Assembly: GCA_964035545.1 (NCBI GenBank)
Contig: OZ037769.1
Coordinates: 7,749,929 to 7,813,928, forward strand
Reading direction: 5' to 3'
Length of the DNA: 64,000 nucleotides
Source: Bugula neritina
Lineage: Eukaryota; Bryozoa; Gymnolaemata; Cheilostomatida; Bugulidae
A program made the translations under genes and the position numbers. The notes beneath the pieces were generated by a model. That model was not told the DNA's origin. It ran no database searches and saw nothing but the letters and a program-made list of their open reading frames with translations. Position 1 is the stretch's first letter; each line of letters opens with the position of its first letter. Positions 49,336-60,029 of the stretch are shown here, piece by piece.

Positions 49336-49959
49336 TGAAAATTGAATTGCCAACTAAATTATCAACACATGCTCAATGGTTCTTTCTTATTTATATGAAT
49401 TTGCACCAGTTACGTGTACAAGATTGCAGTCAAAATTTTCGATGTCATATTGCCCTCAGTCGATTTTCTTGGAAGCAGCTCACAGCTAGAATCGATTATT
49501 TAGAGAAATCATTTTAGGGGAATGAATGAACTTCATCCAGAGTTTTGTTTTTTTACTGTCATTTTTTCAATTAGGTCTCTATTGCTGTTGTTTTCATTTA
49601 ATTTGACCAGCGCTGGTTTATTTTATTGTGTAACTTTTGCAAGGTGTGATATTACTACCACACTTTATATTATGTTACAAAGATACTGTAGATGTTGAGA
49701 CACATGTGAATTTGAAATCAGGAGGTTTCAACTTGTTAAAAGTTGTCTTTTCGATAAAAATCCCTGGTGTTTAGTTTTATAGATGTCAATTACATGTCAG
49801 GTGTCAAAAGGTGCTGGTGATATCACATTGCCCTCTGTCCATTCATTTATAATAGTTTTTATATCAATGATTTACACAAGACTTTCGGCTTAGTAGTTTG
49901 ATGGTAAGCATGTTTAATGCCACTTTTCAATGGAGCATGAATAAAAACAGTACTCACTT

Positions 49960-52270
49960 CTGCCATCAAGTGTAACGGAGAGGATTAGTTTGGGATCCAA
50001 ACTCATCTCCTGTGCTGAGCACCTCTGAGTTTGCTGTTTCAAAAAGGTACTGTCTTTCTATGAAGATTGGCATGTCTTATCCCGCCAGCAATTTAGCAGG
50101 ATCGATTTTATCTAGAGCTCTGTCATCAGGTCTTTTCTTTGTTGTTACAAACTCATCTAAAATTTATTTGGTGGTTACACCTGGTTTGTTAATAACCCTG
50201 AAAGCAGACAGGTAGCTAGGCAACAGAAAATAAATATTTAATTGCAGAGTTTCACAATTCATTCTATAAATTTGACAAAATGATTAGTGTTCAGTCTAAA
50301 GGATATTGGTTGCTTTACATGAAATCAAATTTTTTGTTATTGGCAAGATTTGTAAGTGGTATTGATGAATCTAATTTGAAATTATCAATGTACCCTACTC
50401 TACCACTAGAGAGAACATGCAGTGCACAAATAAAAGTGGAAGGAAGCAAAAAATATAACCAAATAGAAAAGGATGAATAACACTCACCCTACCTGTTTCC
50501 TTTGCCAGCCCGTTCAATAGCTTTCAGAAAGTTTTTATTGCAGAGAAATGGCTTTAGTTCTCGCTGTGTTTCTGTATCTGAAATATTTCTGTTGTTGCAC
50601 TACAATTTTCGAATTTGCTAGTTATACAATAGGAAAGGTAATATTTTACAACCCATTTATTCCACCTTTATTTATCCAAATTCGTTGAATGTATCTTCCA
50701 TTATCATCAACCAAGTTGTCAAGCAAGCCATGCTTACAGCTTGAAAATTCTATTGGTCAAAAGTGTGCTCGTTAGCAATTTTGTTGATATTGGATACCCA
50801 CTTACTTTCTCTGTGATCAGATGTTCAGTTGTGTCAACAACCCAATACACATCGTTGCAGATGCTCTTTATCTATTTTGCCAATATTCTGTGCTTACTTT
50901 TCAATGACAAAGCAGCCAGTTTTTTCTTCAACCCTTAAACATGGTACATGAAATAGTAAATATCACTACTTAGATGTTTGTGTCACAAAATATTGCACGG
51001 CACAGTGAAGAAAATTGACTAACAATATAGGTAACAAACAGCTTGCTTTTACAAATGTGCCAAGTATCAAATAAATGGTGAACATTCGGCCATTTGGTTC
51101 TCCCGTTGGCTGGAATTTGTAAATGTCTATCTTTAGTTAAACTTTTTACTGGTATTTCTAATTTCTCCAGCCGGTTTGATTATTCATATCCTCTTTGAAA
51201 GTGCTTCTATATTGGGAAGGTATTGTATATTAACCTTTTTTTATTCTTGTATTTGTATACATCCCTTTTAATAAAAAGCGCTCAACTGGTTTTCCTAGCA
51301 TTTACGCCGTCACAGGAATACAGGCATTCATTAAAGCTACGTTATTTATAGATTAACTGACCGCATTTTATTTAAACCCCGTTTTTAATTTTTATTCTAG
51401 AAATTGTTTAATCCCATTGCAAAGATTCTACCATTGATTAAAGTTTTGTCTCCTGATGCATGTCAGCCTGATTTTCTATGTTCAACTTCCTGTTACCTTA
51501 AGGGACAATAGCATTACCTTCCACATGATTGTTAGTTCTGGAGTCACTTCTAGTGGAATACATGCAAAAAAGCTAAAGAAAGTGGCCCATTCAACTGATT
51601 TCTTTCTATATATGGAGTGAACACTAAGAGCAGGCTTGTAGGCTACTAATTGCTGTGTTGAATTTAAAAGAACCGGCATACAGAATTTTTGTCTGACCAA
51701 TGCCAAAGGCTAATATATCACTGGATTTTCTTATGCGTTTTTCATAACGTCTACTGCGCCTGTAACCCTGACTGAGGCCAACATTCTGTATGCGACGCCA
51801 CATGCTTTGGCAAAAATGAAAGTCGCTCCCTGATGTTCTGGCTTAGCTCTGTTGAACAGTTTCTTCAAACGTTCTTTTAGATGGTTTGCTTGGATGTCTT
51901 TCTCTGCTTCAGCTGATGATGTGATGAAATTATTTTTTAGTCCATGAATCATACATTCTGAAACCTAAAGGGGGGTATGATTTAGAAGATAATAATTAAG
52001 TCTACCATATATACACACTGCAAGAATAAGTAATATTGAAATAGTATATGGCAGTATTACCTAGCGCTCTAAAACACACGTTTCAATTAATTTTCAACTA
52101 AAAAAGTAACCTCGTACAGTAATTAATAAAACAATGGAGAGCAAACTACACACATTGGCTTTGGTGGTCTCTAACTCATTTGATGTGTCTAATGATATAT
52201 CTGTAGGTCCTTTTCCTGCTGAAAATTCAAATACCACGCAAGAGGTTTGGAGACAAGTAAATTCGCCGTA
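49960..52270 (-). pseudogene. Degraded multi-exon coding sequence, unidentified
   Basis: Minus-strand fragments with splice-like edges: about 52150-52225 (TDISLDTSNELETTKANVC), 51731-51966 (ECMIHGLKNNFITSSAEAEK through GATFIFAKACGVAYRML), 51516-51713 (LVRQKFCMPVLLNSTQQLVA through VEWATFFSFFACIPLEVTPE), 50496-50580 (ETQRELKPFLCNKNFLKAIE) and about 49980-50200 (KKRPDDRALDKIDPAKLLAG). The last contains in-frame stops. The segments read like protein rather than noise, but I do not recognise a family. It may be an old transposon protein or a dead host gene. Confidence 0.4.
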
Positions 52271-52289
52271 GTATTCGCTGCTTCTTGCG

Positions 52290-52478
52290 CAGTCGTTTTC
52301 ATGGAAACTCAGTTTGCTTCTTGACTTTTTAATTCACCGTTCAGCAATGCCTTCCTATACTTGTGTGCTTTGTTTCAAAAGCTTTGTTTTCGTTAGCCGA
52401 GTTATTTTTTGAACTTTCAAACTTTTTTTGACGGGTCAAGTGTTCTTGCAAACTTTTTCTCGTCTTCCAAGAGTTTAT
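52290..52478. repeat. Fragment of the Mutator-derived repeat, split by LTR insertion
   Basis: Diverged match to 43197-43385 (shares AACTCAGTTTGC, TTCAGCAATGCCTT and TTTGTTTCAAAAGCTTT). The LTR element at 52479 interrupts it; related sequence resumes after 55080. Confidence 0.5.
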
Positions 52479-52870
52479 TGTGATAGTTTTGTGGGTTATG
52501 AATGAAACTAGTGCTTTACATGCTTGTTACGAGAAACAAGGCGAGAAATAAGGTAGAAGATAAGGTAGCTTTATTGTAGTCCGAATGATCCAATAGTCTG
52601 TATCCAGCGAGCTCCAGTAGTAGACTTAATCTACACTGAAACTCGCTGGCTTTTATATACACACAGGACAAAGACATTCCTTTGTTTGCCAAGATCGGAG
52701 GCCCGAAATGCCGAATATCGGCACTTTGGGAATCCGAAATGCCGAATTTGGCATCTCGGCACTTCGGTAGTCCGATATGCCGAGAATCAGCATATCGGTG
52801 TTTCGGAGGACCGAAGTGCCGATCTCGGCAACAAAGGACACACACACACACACAACATAAATTTACCACA
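52479..52870 (-). repeat. 3' LTR of the zinc-finger LTR element
   Basis: 392 bp, TG...CA ends. On the minus strand: a U3 with seven TGCCGA/TCGGCA motifs (52690-52835), TATA box TATATAAAAG at 52651-52660, and AATAAAG at 52569-52575. The other LTR is at 54717-55076. Confidence 0.85.
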
Positions 52871-52902
52871 CACACCCCCCATCGGAAAGCATGCTTTCCG
52901 AT
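52871..52902 (-). promoter_or_regulatory. Polypurine tract and perfect palindrome beside 3' LTR
   Basis: 52871-52880 reads GGGGGGTGTG on the minus strand, directly abutting the LTR, as expected for a plus-strand primer. 52881-52902 is a perfect 22-bp palindrome centred on GCATGC with arms CGGAAAG/CTTTCCG. The second element has the same arrangement at 62717-62747. Confidence 0.65.
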
Positions 52903-53225
52903 AAAGAGGCGTACACAAACATCAATCACACAAACAAAACATGACACGACAATAAAACACACAGTTGACAAGTAATACACAAAAAAAACAATATACGGCC
53001 GCCATGCAGTGATAACAAAAAAAATAAAGAGAATTGTGCACACATGAGAAAGAGAAAAAAAACAGAGTAACGGATAAGTAAATAACACTACATGAAAGAA
53101 TGCACACATACATAAAAAAGCAAAGAAAATAAGATCGAGAGAAAAGAAACACATATACAAACAGTCTCATCGGCGGTCTCCAGATCGGCCCCGCTCCAGG
53201 CGGCTTACACATCTCCTGAGTTGCC

Positions 53226-54670
53226 CTAACTCCTCCTCACACCTGCGGAGCCGCCGGCGTAGGTGTTGTACTTCTTCCTCCAACTGGGCCGATGTCTGGT
53301 GTCTGGGGCGGTCGGTGGTACTATGGCTAGTACGTCTCCTCTGCTTCTCGCCCGCCGCCGGGGGCCCAGGTCCGACGAATCGGTCCTGGCACCTGATCCG
53401 ACCCGTGCCAGCACGACCCGAAGTGGTTGGGTGGCTGCCGGTTGGGGTGTCGCGGCGGGCTCCCCTTCTTCACGAACAGGCCTACACGCGGGGAATCCCA
53501 GGGCGAGAGCAGCCCGTTTATGGGGATCCGCCACGTGTCGCAATACCAGGTCCCGAAACTCGGGAAAGGAGGCCTGGTCTACAGCGAACTGTAACCCGTG
53601 TGGCAGTGAGCTATGCGCTGATGCCTCAGCACATAGTCTCTCTGGTAAGAGAATTCGCCACACGGGCAAAACACGTTGATGTAGTGCTGTTGGGCGTGTA
53701 CACGCAACCGCCGTGCAGAGGAGAACTTCCTCTGGCACTGGTGGCAGATGCGGTTGCCCGGCTCACCGCAAGCTTCACCAATCCTAAGATTGGTGGGTCC
53801 AGTCACCCAATACTGGCGGGCGACCAGGGCCCGGGGCAGGGCCAGTATTGGGGAGTCATCTTCTTCGGCTGTGAGGTGGTCGCCGTGTAGGATGCCCTGC
53901 TCCTCCCCGGCCGTGAGCTGAAGCTCGACCGGTTTGGGGTCAGGGCCACTAACGATGGCGGAACACACCTCTGTGGAGGAGGTGGCGTCCTGCTGGCTGT
54001 GAGAAGCCGAAGCAGGAGCCGGTGGGAGAGGGGAGTCGGACTGACTGGCCTCCTCGGTGTCCATACGCTCCTCTAGAATAGATAGTAGAGGCTGTGATAA
54101 GCCGGTCTCACTATCGCCGAAATTCGGCGTATGTGTGTATGGAGCCAAATTAAAGACCGGGGGCCGAGGGGTATCACAGAAATTGACTGAGCCCACATCA
54201 TGATCCAATAAAGTATCAATGGCAGAGTCATCTCCGAGATCCATCTCGGCCTCCGGTCCTAAGAAATCAGACCCAAGTAAGTCTAATAAAGACCAGTCTA
54301 CACTAGTTTGACTAGACTCCGTAACTGGAGGATCTAATCTAAATGAAATACCTGATTGTGTGTCTGGTAAAGTAATTCCCATAGCTCCTGATAGCGTCTG
54401 GAGAACAGTATTTAAATCAAACTTGGGGGTATCAGGATCAGAATTCAATTTAAGCTGTAACTGACGTGCTAGCTGTGTGAAATCAGAACTAGAAATGGCC
54501 GAACCTCGTGCTTCAGAAGTATTACCTGCCGAAGCCCGAGACGCGTGGCCCGTGGGAATTTCCCCGGGATTTCGAAAAGACAACTCGCGTGATCGAGTGT
54601 CTTCCGAAATTCGGTCGGCCATTTCTTCTTGGTGGAATTCTCCGGGGTGATGGAGGGAATTTCCAACCAA
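53226..54670 (-). CDS. Double zinc-finger ORF of LTR element 1 (frameshifted)
   Basis: Frame one runs 54670-53579 (363 codons); the coding signal continues in another frame to 53226, so a shift or unspliced junction lies near 53580-53620. The N-terminal ~250 residues are acidic and Ser/Pro-rich (DWSLLDLLGSDFLGPEAEMD, ILEERMDTEEASQSD). Then come two fingers: C-x2-C-x12-H-x3-H (CHQC...HAQQH) and, five residues later, an atypical C-P-C-x12-H-x4-H (FCPCG...RHQRIAH). The second frame continues FAVDQASFPEFRDLVLRHV and ends in an Arg/Pro-rich tail. The ORF at 63124-63795 has the same finger spacing and a similar FPEF..L segment. No known family recognised. It could be a gag-like nucleocapsid or a DNA-binding regulator. 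Confidence 0.65.
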
Positions 54671-54716
54671 GATTGGGTGGTCGTCAGTACGGGGGGGGGG
54701 GTTTATTGTGATAGTT

Positions 54717-55076
54717 TTGTGGGTTATGAATGAAACTAGTGCTTTACATGCTTGTTATGAGAAACAAGGCGAGAAATAATGTAGAAGATAAGGTAGCTTT
54801 ATTGTAGTCCGAATGATCCAATAGTCTGTATCCAGCGAGCTCCAGTAGTAGACTGAATCTACACTGAAACTCGCTGGCTTTTATATACACACAGGACAAA
54901 GACATTCCTTTGTTTGCCAAGATCGGAGGCCCGAAATGCCGAATATCGGCACTTTGGGAATCCGAAATGCCGAATTTGGCATCTCGGCACTTCGGTAGTC
55001 CGATATGCCGAGAATCGGAGGACCGAAGTGCCGATCTCGGCAACAAAGGACACACACACAACATAAATTTACCACA
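54717..55076 (-). repeat. 5' LTR of the zinc-finger LTR element
   Basis: 360 bp, same structure as 52479-52870 with a 20-bp deletion in the U3 and a shorter CA run; the seven TGCCGA/TCGGCA motifs are retained. Preceded inward by a run of about ten G on the plus strand (54691-54700). No convincing tRNA primer site was found next to it. Confidence 0.85.
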
Positions 55077-55139
55077 TTATTTTCAATGGCGTGTGTGCAG
55101 TATGCCTTTATAGCGTCTATAATATAAGTTGATCCTACG

Positions 55140-56200
55140 TTTAAGCGCAAGTATCACCTTTTAAAGTAATGTTTTGGATAAATTATGACTAATATATCTA
55201 TAAATCATAATAACACAACGAGCTATCCTCTGCAATAATGACATTTAATGTGCATGTTTATAAACTGAGTTGTTTAACATGGTTGCCTATACACTCAAAA
55301 AATCTTATCGATGCAAACCATAGCATTACGTAGGATATTATTATACATCCTGCTGTTTTCAAAACTTGTTGTTTTATGAACACTTTTCCTCCTTTGCATT
55401 TTTTCCCATATAAGTAGCTTTTTTCTGCTTCTTTTATATTCCTTATATGTGTAAAATCATGCATAACTTTTTCTAACAAAAACATTGTTGAAAAAAACAG
55501 ATGTAACTGTTTTAGTTGATAAAACCATGTCAACATATATCAATTTATCATATTGATCATGATAAATCTAAAGTTATAGCATCAAGTAGTATATCCTGCT
55601 GTTTTCAAAACTTGTTTTATGAACACTTTTCCTCTTTTGCATTTTTTCCCATATAAGTAGCTTTTTTCTGCTTCTTTTATATTCCTTATATGTGTAAAAT
55701 CATGCATAAATGTTTCTAACAAAAACATTGTTAAAAAAAACAGATGTAACTGTTTTAGTTGATAAAACATGTCAACATATATCAATTTATCATATTGATC
55801 ATAATAAATCTAAAGTTATAGCATCAAGTAGTATATTGTATATCCTGCTGTTTTCAAAACTTTTTTTTTATGAACACTTTTTCTCATTTCTGTTTTTTTC
55901 CTTATTTATATGAAATCACGAATTGTTCTAACAAAAGAAAAGTATTAGGAAAGCCAGTAGTTACTTCAGCTGATAAAGCATGCTTACATATATCACCTGG
56001 CAATATTACAACTGAATTGCAAATTAAGAGGTTATTGGCCTTTCTAGGTATATATACAAAAAGAAGAGTATGGTAAAACTTGATTAAACCATGTTGTTAC
56101 TAATAGTTTGTTATGTGCAAGACAATATCATTAGATAAAAGATATAAATGTGAGCTAAGGTATACAAGGTTGGTATACAAGGTTACACAATAAAAGTATT
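55140..56200. repeat. ~250-bp tandem repeats related to the Mutator-derived units
   Basis: Units start near 55337, 55589 and 55840 with TATCCTGCTGTTTTCAAAAC, about 251 bp apart, each containing TTTTTTCCCATATAA. A copy is the extra 45130-45310 segment of unit B, and a diverged one lies at 57314-57710. The stretch 55140-55330 also matches parts of units A and B, so this is a rearranged relative of the array. Confidence 0.6.
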
Positions 56201-56341
56201 AAATTTCATCTAGGAACTACAATATGATTTTAAAGCCAATACAACTTCAACTCCAGTTATTAGTAGCTGCTCACTCGTTATAAATTTTTAAATAACCAAT
56301 TTTAATGGAGAATGGTGAACAAATGCAAAAAAATTTCTTAC

Positions 56342-56594
56342 CAGTGCACGATGGACTGAATGATTCAGTCATTTCTTCTGAAATAAACTTCCAGCAGTTT
56401 TCTTTAACCGACTTGACTTCTCTATATGATTTAGAAGCCATGTTGTAAAAGGGCGTTCTATTTTCAACCAGCTCAAAGAGTAACTCATCACGAGAGTAGT
56501 CATGATTTGGAGTGTGGTTTGGCGTTGTGATTGCAAGTTGAATTGGATAATAAGAATGAATAAATTCAAAAAAGTAAGGTCCTGCACGTGCAAC
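56342..56594 (-). CDS. MADF-like domain exon
   Basis: Bounded by a CAG acceptor (56595-56597) and GTAAGA donor (56336-56341), open throughout in one frame. It encodes DELLFELVENRTPFYNMASK and SYREVKSVKENCWKFISEEM. This fits the MADF/Myb-SANT-like pattern L(I/F)..V......Y......Y......K...W..I..E. The part upstream (GPYFFEFIHSYYPIQLAITT) is not recognised. MADF proteins bind DNA and are found both in host factors and beside Harbinger-type transposases. No adjoining exon could be joined, so the start, end and gene identity are unknown. Confidence 0.45.
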
Positions 56595-56976
56595 CTGCGT
56601 GGCAAAAAGGCTTTAGAGACAACATAACACAAAGTGCATCAACATAAATTGTTCATCAAAATATGATCAAGACCAACCTGTATATCAGGTGCATGGTCAC
56701 ACAGGCAAAAGATTACAAAACTATAAAACTCCTAGTCTATTTTTTACATGGAGAAGAACTGGCCAAAATGATGCTCTAATTTTGAGATTAGACAGAGTTT
56801 ATTTACATATATGTAAGAATTATTGCTTTTAAAAGTTATATAATCATATTACCATATGTATTAATAAACATTCAGAATATAATATTTTTAATGTGCTTTA
56901 TAACCAACTACAAACAAAAGAGAACATGGATGCCTACACACAAAGAAAACATTATCAAAGCATAGCAAGATGTTAT

Positions 56977-57313
56977 TGTTGTAATTTGCACAATTACTAT
57001 GCGTGGATTTTGCTTGCGTATTCAGTATGCGTCCTAACTAGTAATTACTAGGGTAGTAGCCATATAGTCTTTATTATCCACAATAAACACAGTACAAAAC
57101 ATTACACTAATTCACAGTAATACAATAGCCATCTAATACGTGTGTACACTTAGAGTCCTCGCTCACAACAACGTGATAACTACTAGCTAACTGTCACTGG
57201 GCCGAAAGCTCATCTTCCGGTTCTTCTTATTGGATAATATAATGGGGCCTTTAGTATTGCTCCAAGGAAGAGGAGATAATTCTTATTATTATAATACGTG
57301 ACCCATTACACCA
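56977..57313 (-). repeat. Solo LTR-like repeat, copy 1
   Basis: About 337 bp, starting TGTAATGGGT and ending ACAACA on the minus strand, with an AATAAAG signal. A second copy with about 85-90 % identity by eye lies at 59472-59805 in the same orientation. Neither has a primer site, polypurine tract or clear target duplication. Confidence 0.55.
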
Positions 57314-57710
57314 TTATAAATCTTCTTGTGTTCAAAACTTTTTGTTTCATGAAAACTTTTCCTCTTTTGCATTTTTTCCCATATAAATAGCTTTTTTCTG
57401 CTTCTTTTATATTATTTATTTTTGTGAAATCGCGCATAGTTCTAACATAATAAAAGTATTAGGAAAGCTAGTAGTTACTTCAGCTGATAAAGCATGCTTA
57501 CATATATCACTCGATTATATTACACCTGAATTGCAAATTAAGAGGATATTGGCCTCTCTAGGTGTATATACAAAAAGAAGGGTATGGTAAAATTTGATTA
57601 AACCATGTTGTTACTAATAGTTTGTTATGTGCATGACACTATCATCAGATAAAAGATATAAACGTGAGCTAAGGTACACACTTGGTATACAAGGCTGCCC
57701 AATAAAAATG
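57314..57710. repeat. Diverged copy of the 55.8-56.2 kb repeat
   Basis: Matches 55850-56200 over most of its length (shared AGTAGTTACTTCAGCTGATA, GCATGCTTACATATATCAC, AACCATGTTGTTACTAATAG). It follows directly after the solo LTR-like copy at 57313. Confidence 0.6.
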
Positions 57711-57779
57711 ATGGAATGAAATTGAAATGTTTCAAACAAAATAAAAAGGATATGTAATTACAATAGAAAAGGTTGAACG

Positions 57780-58037
57780 ATGGCAGCTAGGAAATTAAAC
57801 CTTCCAGTGCCATTGTTTAATAGACGCTTTCTAGCATGCCTGCATGTTGTTGCAAGTTCATTGCAACCTTTTTATGATGAGCAATGTGGCTTGCAGAGGT
57901 ATCTAACCTATGTTTCTGTTATTGGTTACCAGTGCTTAATAGATTATGGCTTTTGTGCAGCATTCGTCATTAAGTGGGCAATTGGCCTTCACTTGCAGCT
58001 ACATGGTTCAAATGTGGTGTTTCTTTCACAAGAGTAG
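57780..58037 (+). CDS. Small unidentified ORF, 85 codons
   Basis: Open frame from ATG 57780 (MAARKLNLPVPLFNRRFLAC ... CLIDYGFCAAFVIKWAIG). It has a moderately hydrophobic C-terminal half and no recognisable domain. It lies between transposon remnants and is probably not a host gene. Confidence 0.2.
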   Translation: MAARKLNLPVPLFNRRFLACLHVVASSLQPFYDEQCGLQRYLTYVSVIGYQCLIDYGFCAAFVIKWAIGLHLQLHGSNVVFLSQE

Positions 58038-58087
58038 TTCTGGGATGACCAGGGCGCTAGCAGACGCCTTGTTTTTCTCAACTTTAT

Positions 58088-58480
58088 TCACCAACACCCG
58101 CCGTGCTGGCTAGCTGGGTTGAGATGGTCAGCCTTCTTCATCTTTTTCCTCAACTCCGCTGCCTCCTGGACAGCTGACCTGGCTGCTGGGAAGCCAATAA
58201 TCAGTCTCCTGCATTTCCCCAGGTCTTTTACACTAAGCAGTATCAGGTGACCGAATTCTGCGTACGATATCTTCTCCACTCCCTAGATCCGCGAACATAA
58301 CACTTCATGATTCTCTGGTGTCAAAGGATGTAGTCTCAGTTGTAGCTGTATTCCCCGCAGAAACAGAATGTGGTGATACAGTGCTATGAAACGCGCACCT
58401 TTAGGAATTGTTTTTGAGACATGTAGCACTTTGCACCCTCGCTCACCATTACTTGATAGATTGCGGCTTTTGTGCTGCAT
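58088..58480 (-). pseudogene. Unidentified degraded ORF with one in-frame stop
   Basis: Two minus-strand frames are actually one, split by a single TAG at about 58283-58285. Protein text includes GCKVLHVSKTIPKGARFIAL, QLRLHPLTPENHEVL, KISYAEFGHLILLSVKDLGK and SAVQEAAELRKKMKKADHLN. About 130 residues, higher GC than its flanks, family unknown. Probably part of a transposable element. Confidence 0.35.
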
Positions 58481-59471
58481 TGGCTAGTAAATCGGCAATT
58501 GCCCTTAGTTTTGCCGCTACAGAGTTTAGATGTGTTGCTAGGTTGGTCTTTTGCCAGAGTTTTCGTATTATAATGTCAAATAATTGATAGGATAGTTGGC
58601 ATGCAGCTGTGCGAGACTTTCAGCGTTTTATGTTTTGATTCTTATAATTCAGATAATTCTTAGATGGTATATAAAATATATTTCATGAATGCACTACTCA
58701 CCAGCTGTATTTCATGCTGTTGTGAGAAGCAATTTGTGGTTGCTAATGCTCTCCAGCATGTGATTTGCAATTTATTTTATCTTGCTGTTGTCTAAATTAT
58801 GTATGAAGTTTTATGGGCCGCCACATTTTTCTTTTAGGCAATCCAGCATATCGCATGTCAAACAGAATAACCAGAGGTTGTGTTGCCCAAAACTAATCAT
58901 GAGCAGGATGTGAATGTTCATTGAAATCGGCTTCAGACAGTTGAAGTTGGGATGTATAATCTTGAAGCAATTGGTTGGACACCCAATGTTTACATTATGC
59001 TGTACTTGAAACAATATTTTCAAAGACTGAAACTGTTATTTTGGAGTTATTTTTAGAGTAATAACTTTTAACAAGTTTTTTCGGTTTGTTTCAAGTGAGC
59101 ATCTTTCAGCATATTGATTTTTTTTGTGAATTTTTCTAATGGAAAATGTAATACATGTTTTTAAAACTGTTTCAAAATATTGTATTCAAATGTACATAGA
59201 TTTTCAAAATTTTCATAAATGGCTCTTGGATATAACAAGAAATGAGAGCTAACTTGAGTACTAATAAATACCTACATATAATATCTTATTAAAATAAAAT
59301 AGTCATGAGTTGTGTCCAATAATTGAGATGCGTCAAATGACCAAAAACACAATAATTGTACATATATGTCATGCGCATGAGGATATCAAGCTTTCTTTGG
59401 CTCTGTTAAACTGCAAGTTTAGGCTGCACCATTGTTACTTTGCATATCTTGTAAAATCAGTTCATGTATAT
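58481..59471. other. No gene seen
   Basis: AT-rich sequence between the degraded ORF and the second solo LTR-like copy. Short open frames only; nothing recognisable. Confidence 0.4.
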
Positions 59472-59805
59472 TGTTGTAATTTGCACAATTACTATGCGTG
59501 GATTCAGTGCTTGTTTCTAACTAGTAATTCCTAGGGTAGTAGCCGTATAATAGTTTTTATTATTCACTATAAACACAGTACAAAACATTACACTAATTCA
59601 CAATACCGCAACAGCCATTTAATACGTGTGTTCACTCTGAGTCCTCGCTCACAACAACATTATAACTGCTAGCTAACGCAGGAACTGTCACTTGATCTGA
59701 AGTTTATCTTCCGGCCCTTCTCATTGGATAATATAATGTGGCCTTTAGTATTCCCCCAAGGGAGAGGATATGATTCCATATTATCATACTACGTAACCCA
59801 TTACA
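59472..59805 (-). repeat. Solo LTR-like repeat, copy 2
   Basis: Second copy of the repeat at 56977-57313, same orientation, same TG...CA ends and AATAAAG on the minus strand. Confidence 0.55.
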
Positions 59806-60029
59806 ATACGGCATTGTCTGCAAAAACAGTACAACTATTAATCCTACATAATTTTTTTTTTCTTAAACTATAATTGTACATACTTGTTCTATGCAGTAAT
59901 ATGGTAAATTTTTTACATATGCATTAGTAGCTCTCTATAATACAGATGCTCACCTAGCATTATTATGTTCACAATATAGCCACCAATAGTATAATAAAGA
60001 ACTGGAAACAATTTAGATTGGGCTAGTTA

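Larger units (their letters stand above)
52479..55076 (-). mobile_element. Small LTR element carrying a zinc-finger ORF, no pol
   Basis: Complete element of 2.6 kb on the minus strand. LTRs at 54717-55076 (5') and 52479-52870 (3') begin TGTGG and end CACA, and are nearly identical except for a 20-bp deletion and CA-repeat length, so insertion is recent. A 4-bp target duplication TTAT flanks it (52475-52478, 55077-55080). Each LTR has a TATA box and a poly(A) signal. A G-rich polypurine tract and a hairpin precede the 3' LTR. The only coding region is a zinc-finger ORF. No reverse transcriptase, integrase or protease is visible, so it must be mobilised by another element. Confidence 0.85.

Noticed and set aside
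52516-53160. 214-codon hydrophobic minus-strand frame
   Set aside because: T-rich (A-rich on plus) untranslated region running into the 3' LTR; composition explains the hydrophobicity and the LTR copy does not preserve it.
53263-53890. Plus-strand frames of 138 and 191 codons over LTR element 1
   Set aside because: Antisense shadows in a GC-rich region; the minus-strand frame has paired zinc fingers shared with element 2.
56977-59805. A complete LTR retrotransposon bounded by the two solo-LTR-like copies
   Set aside because: No primer-binding site, polypurine tract or matching target duplication at the expected places, and the interior contains unrelated repeats.
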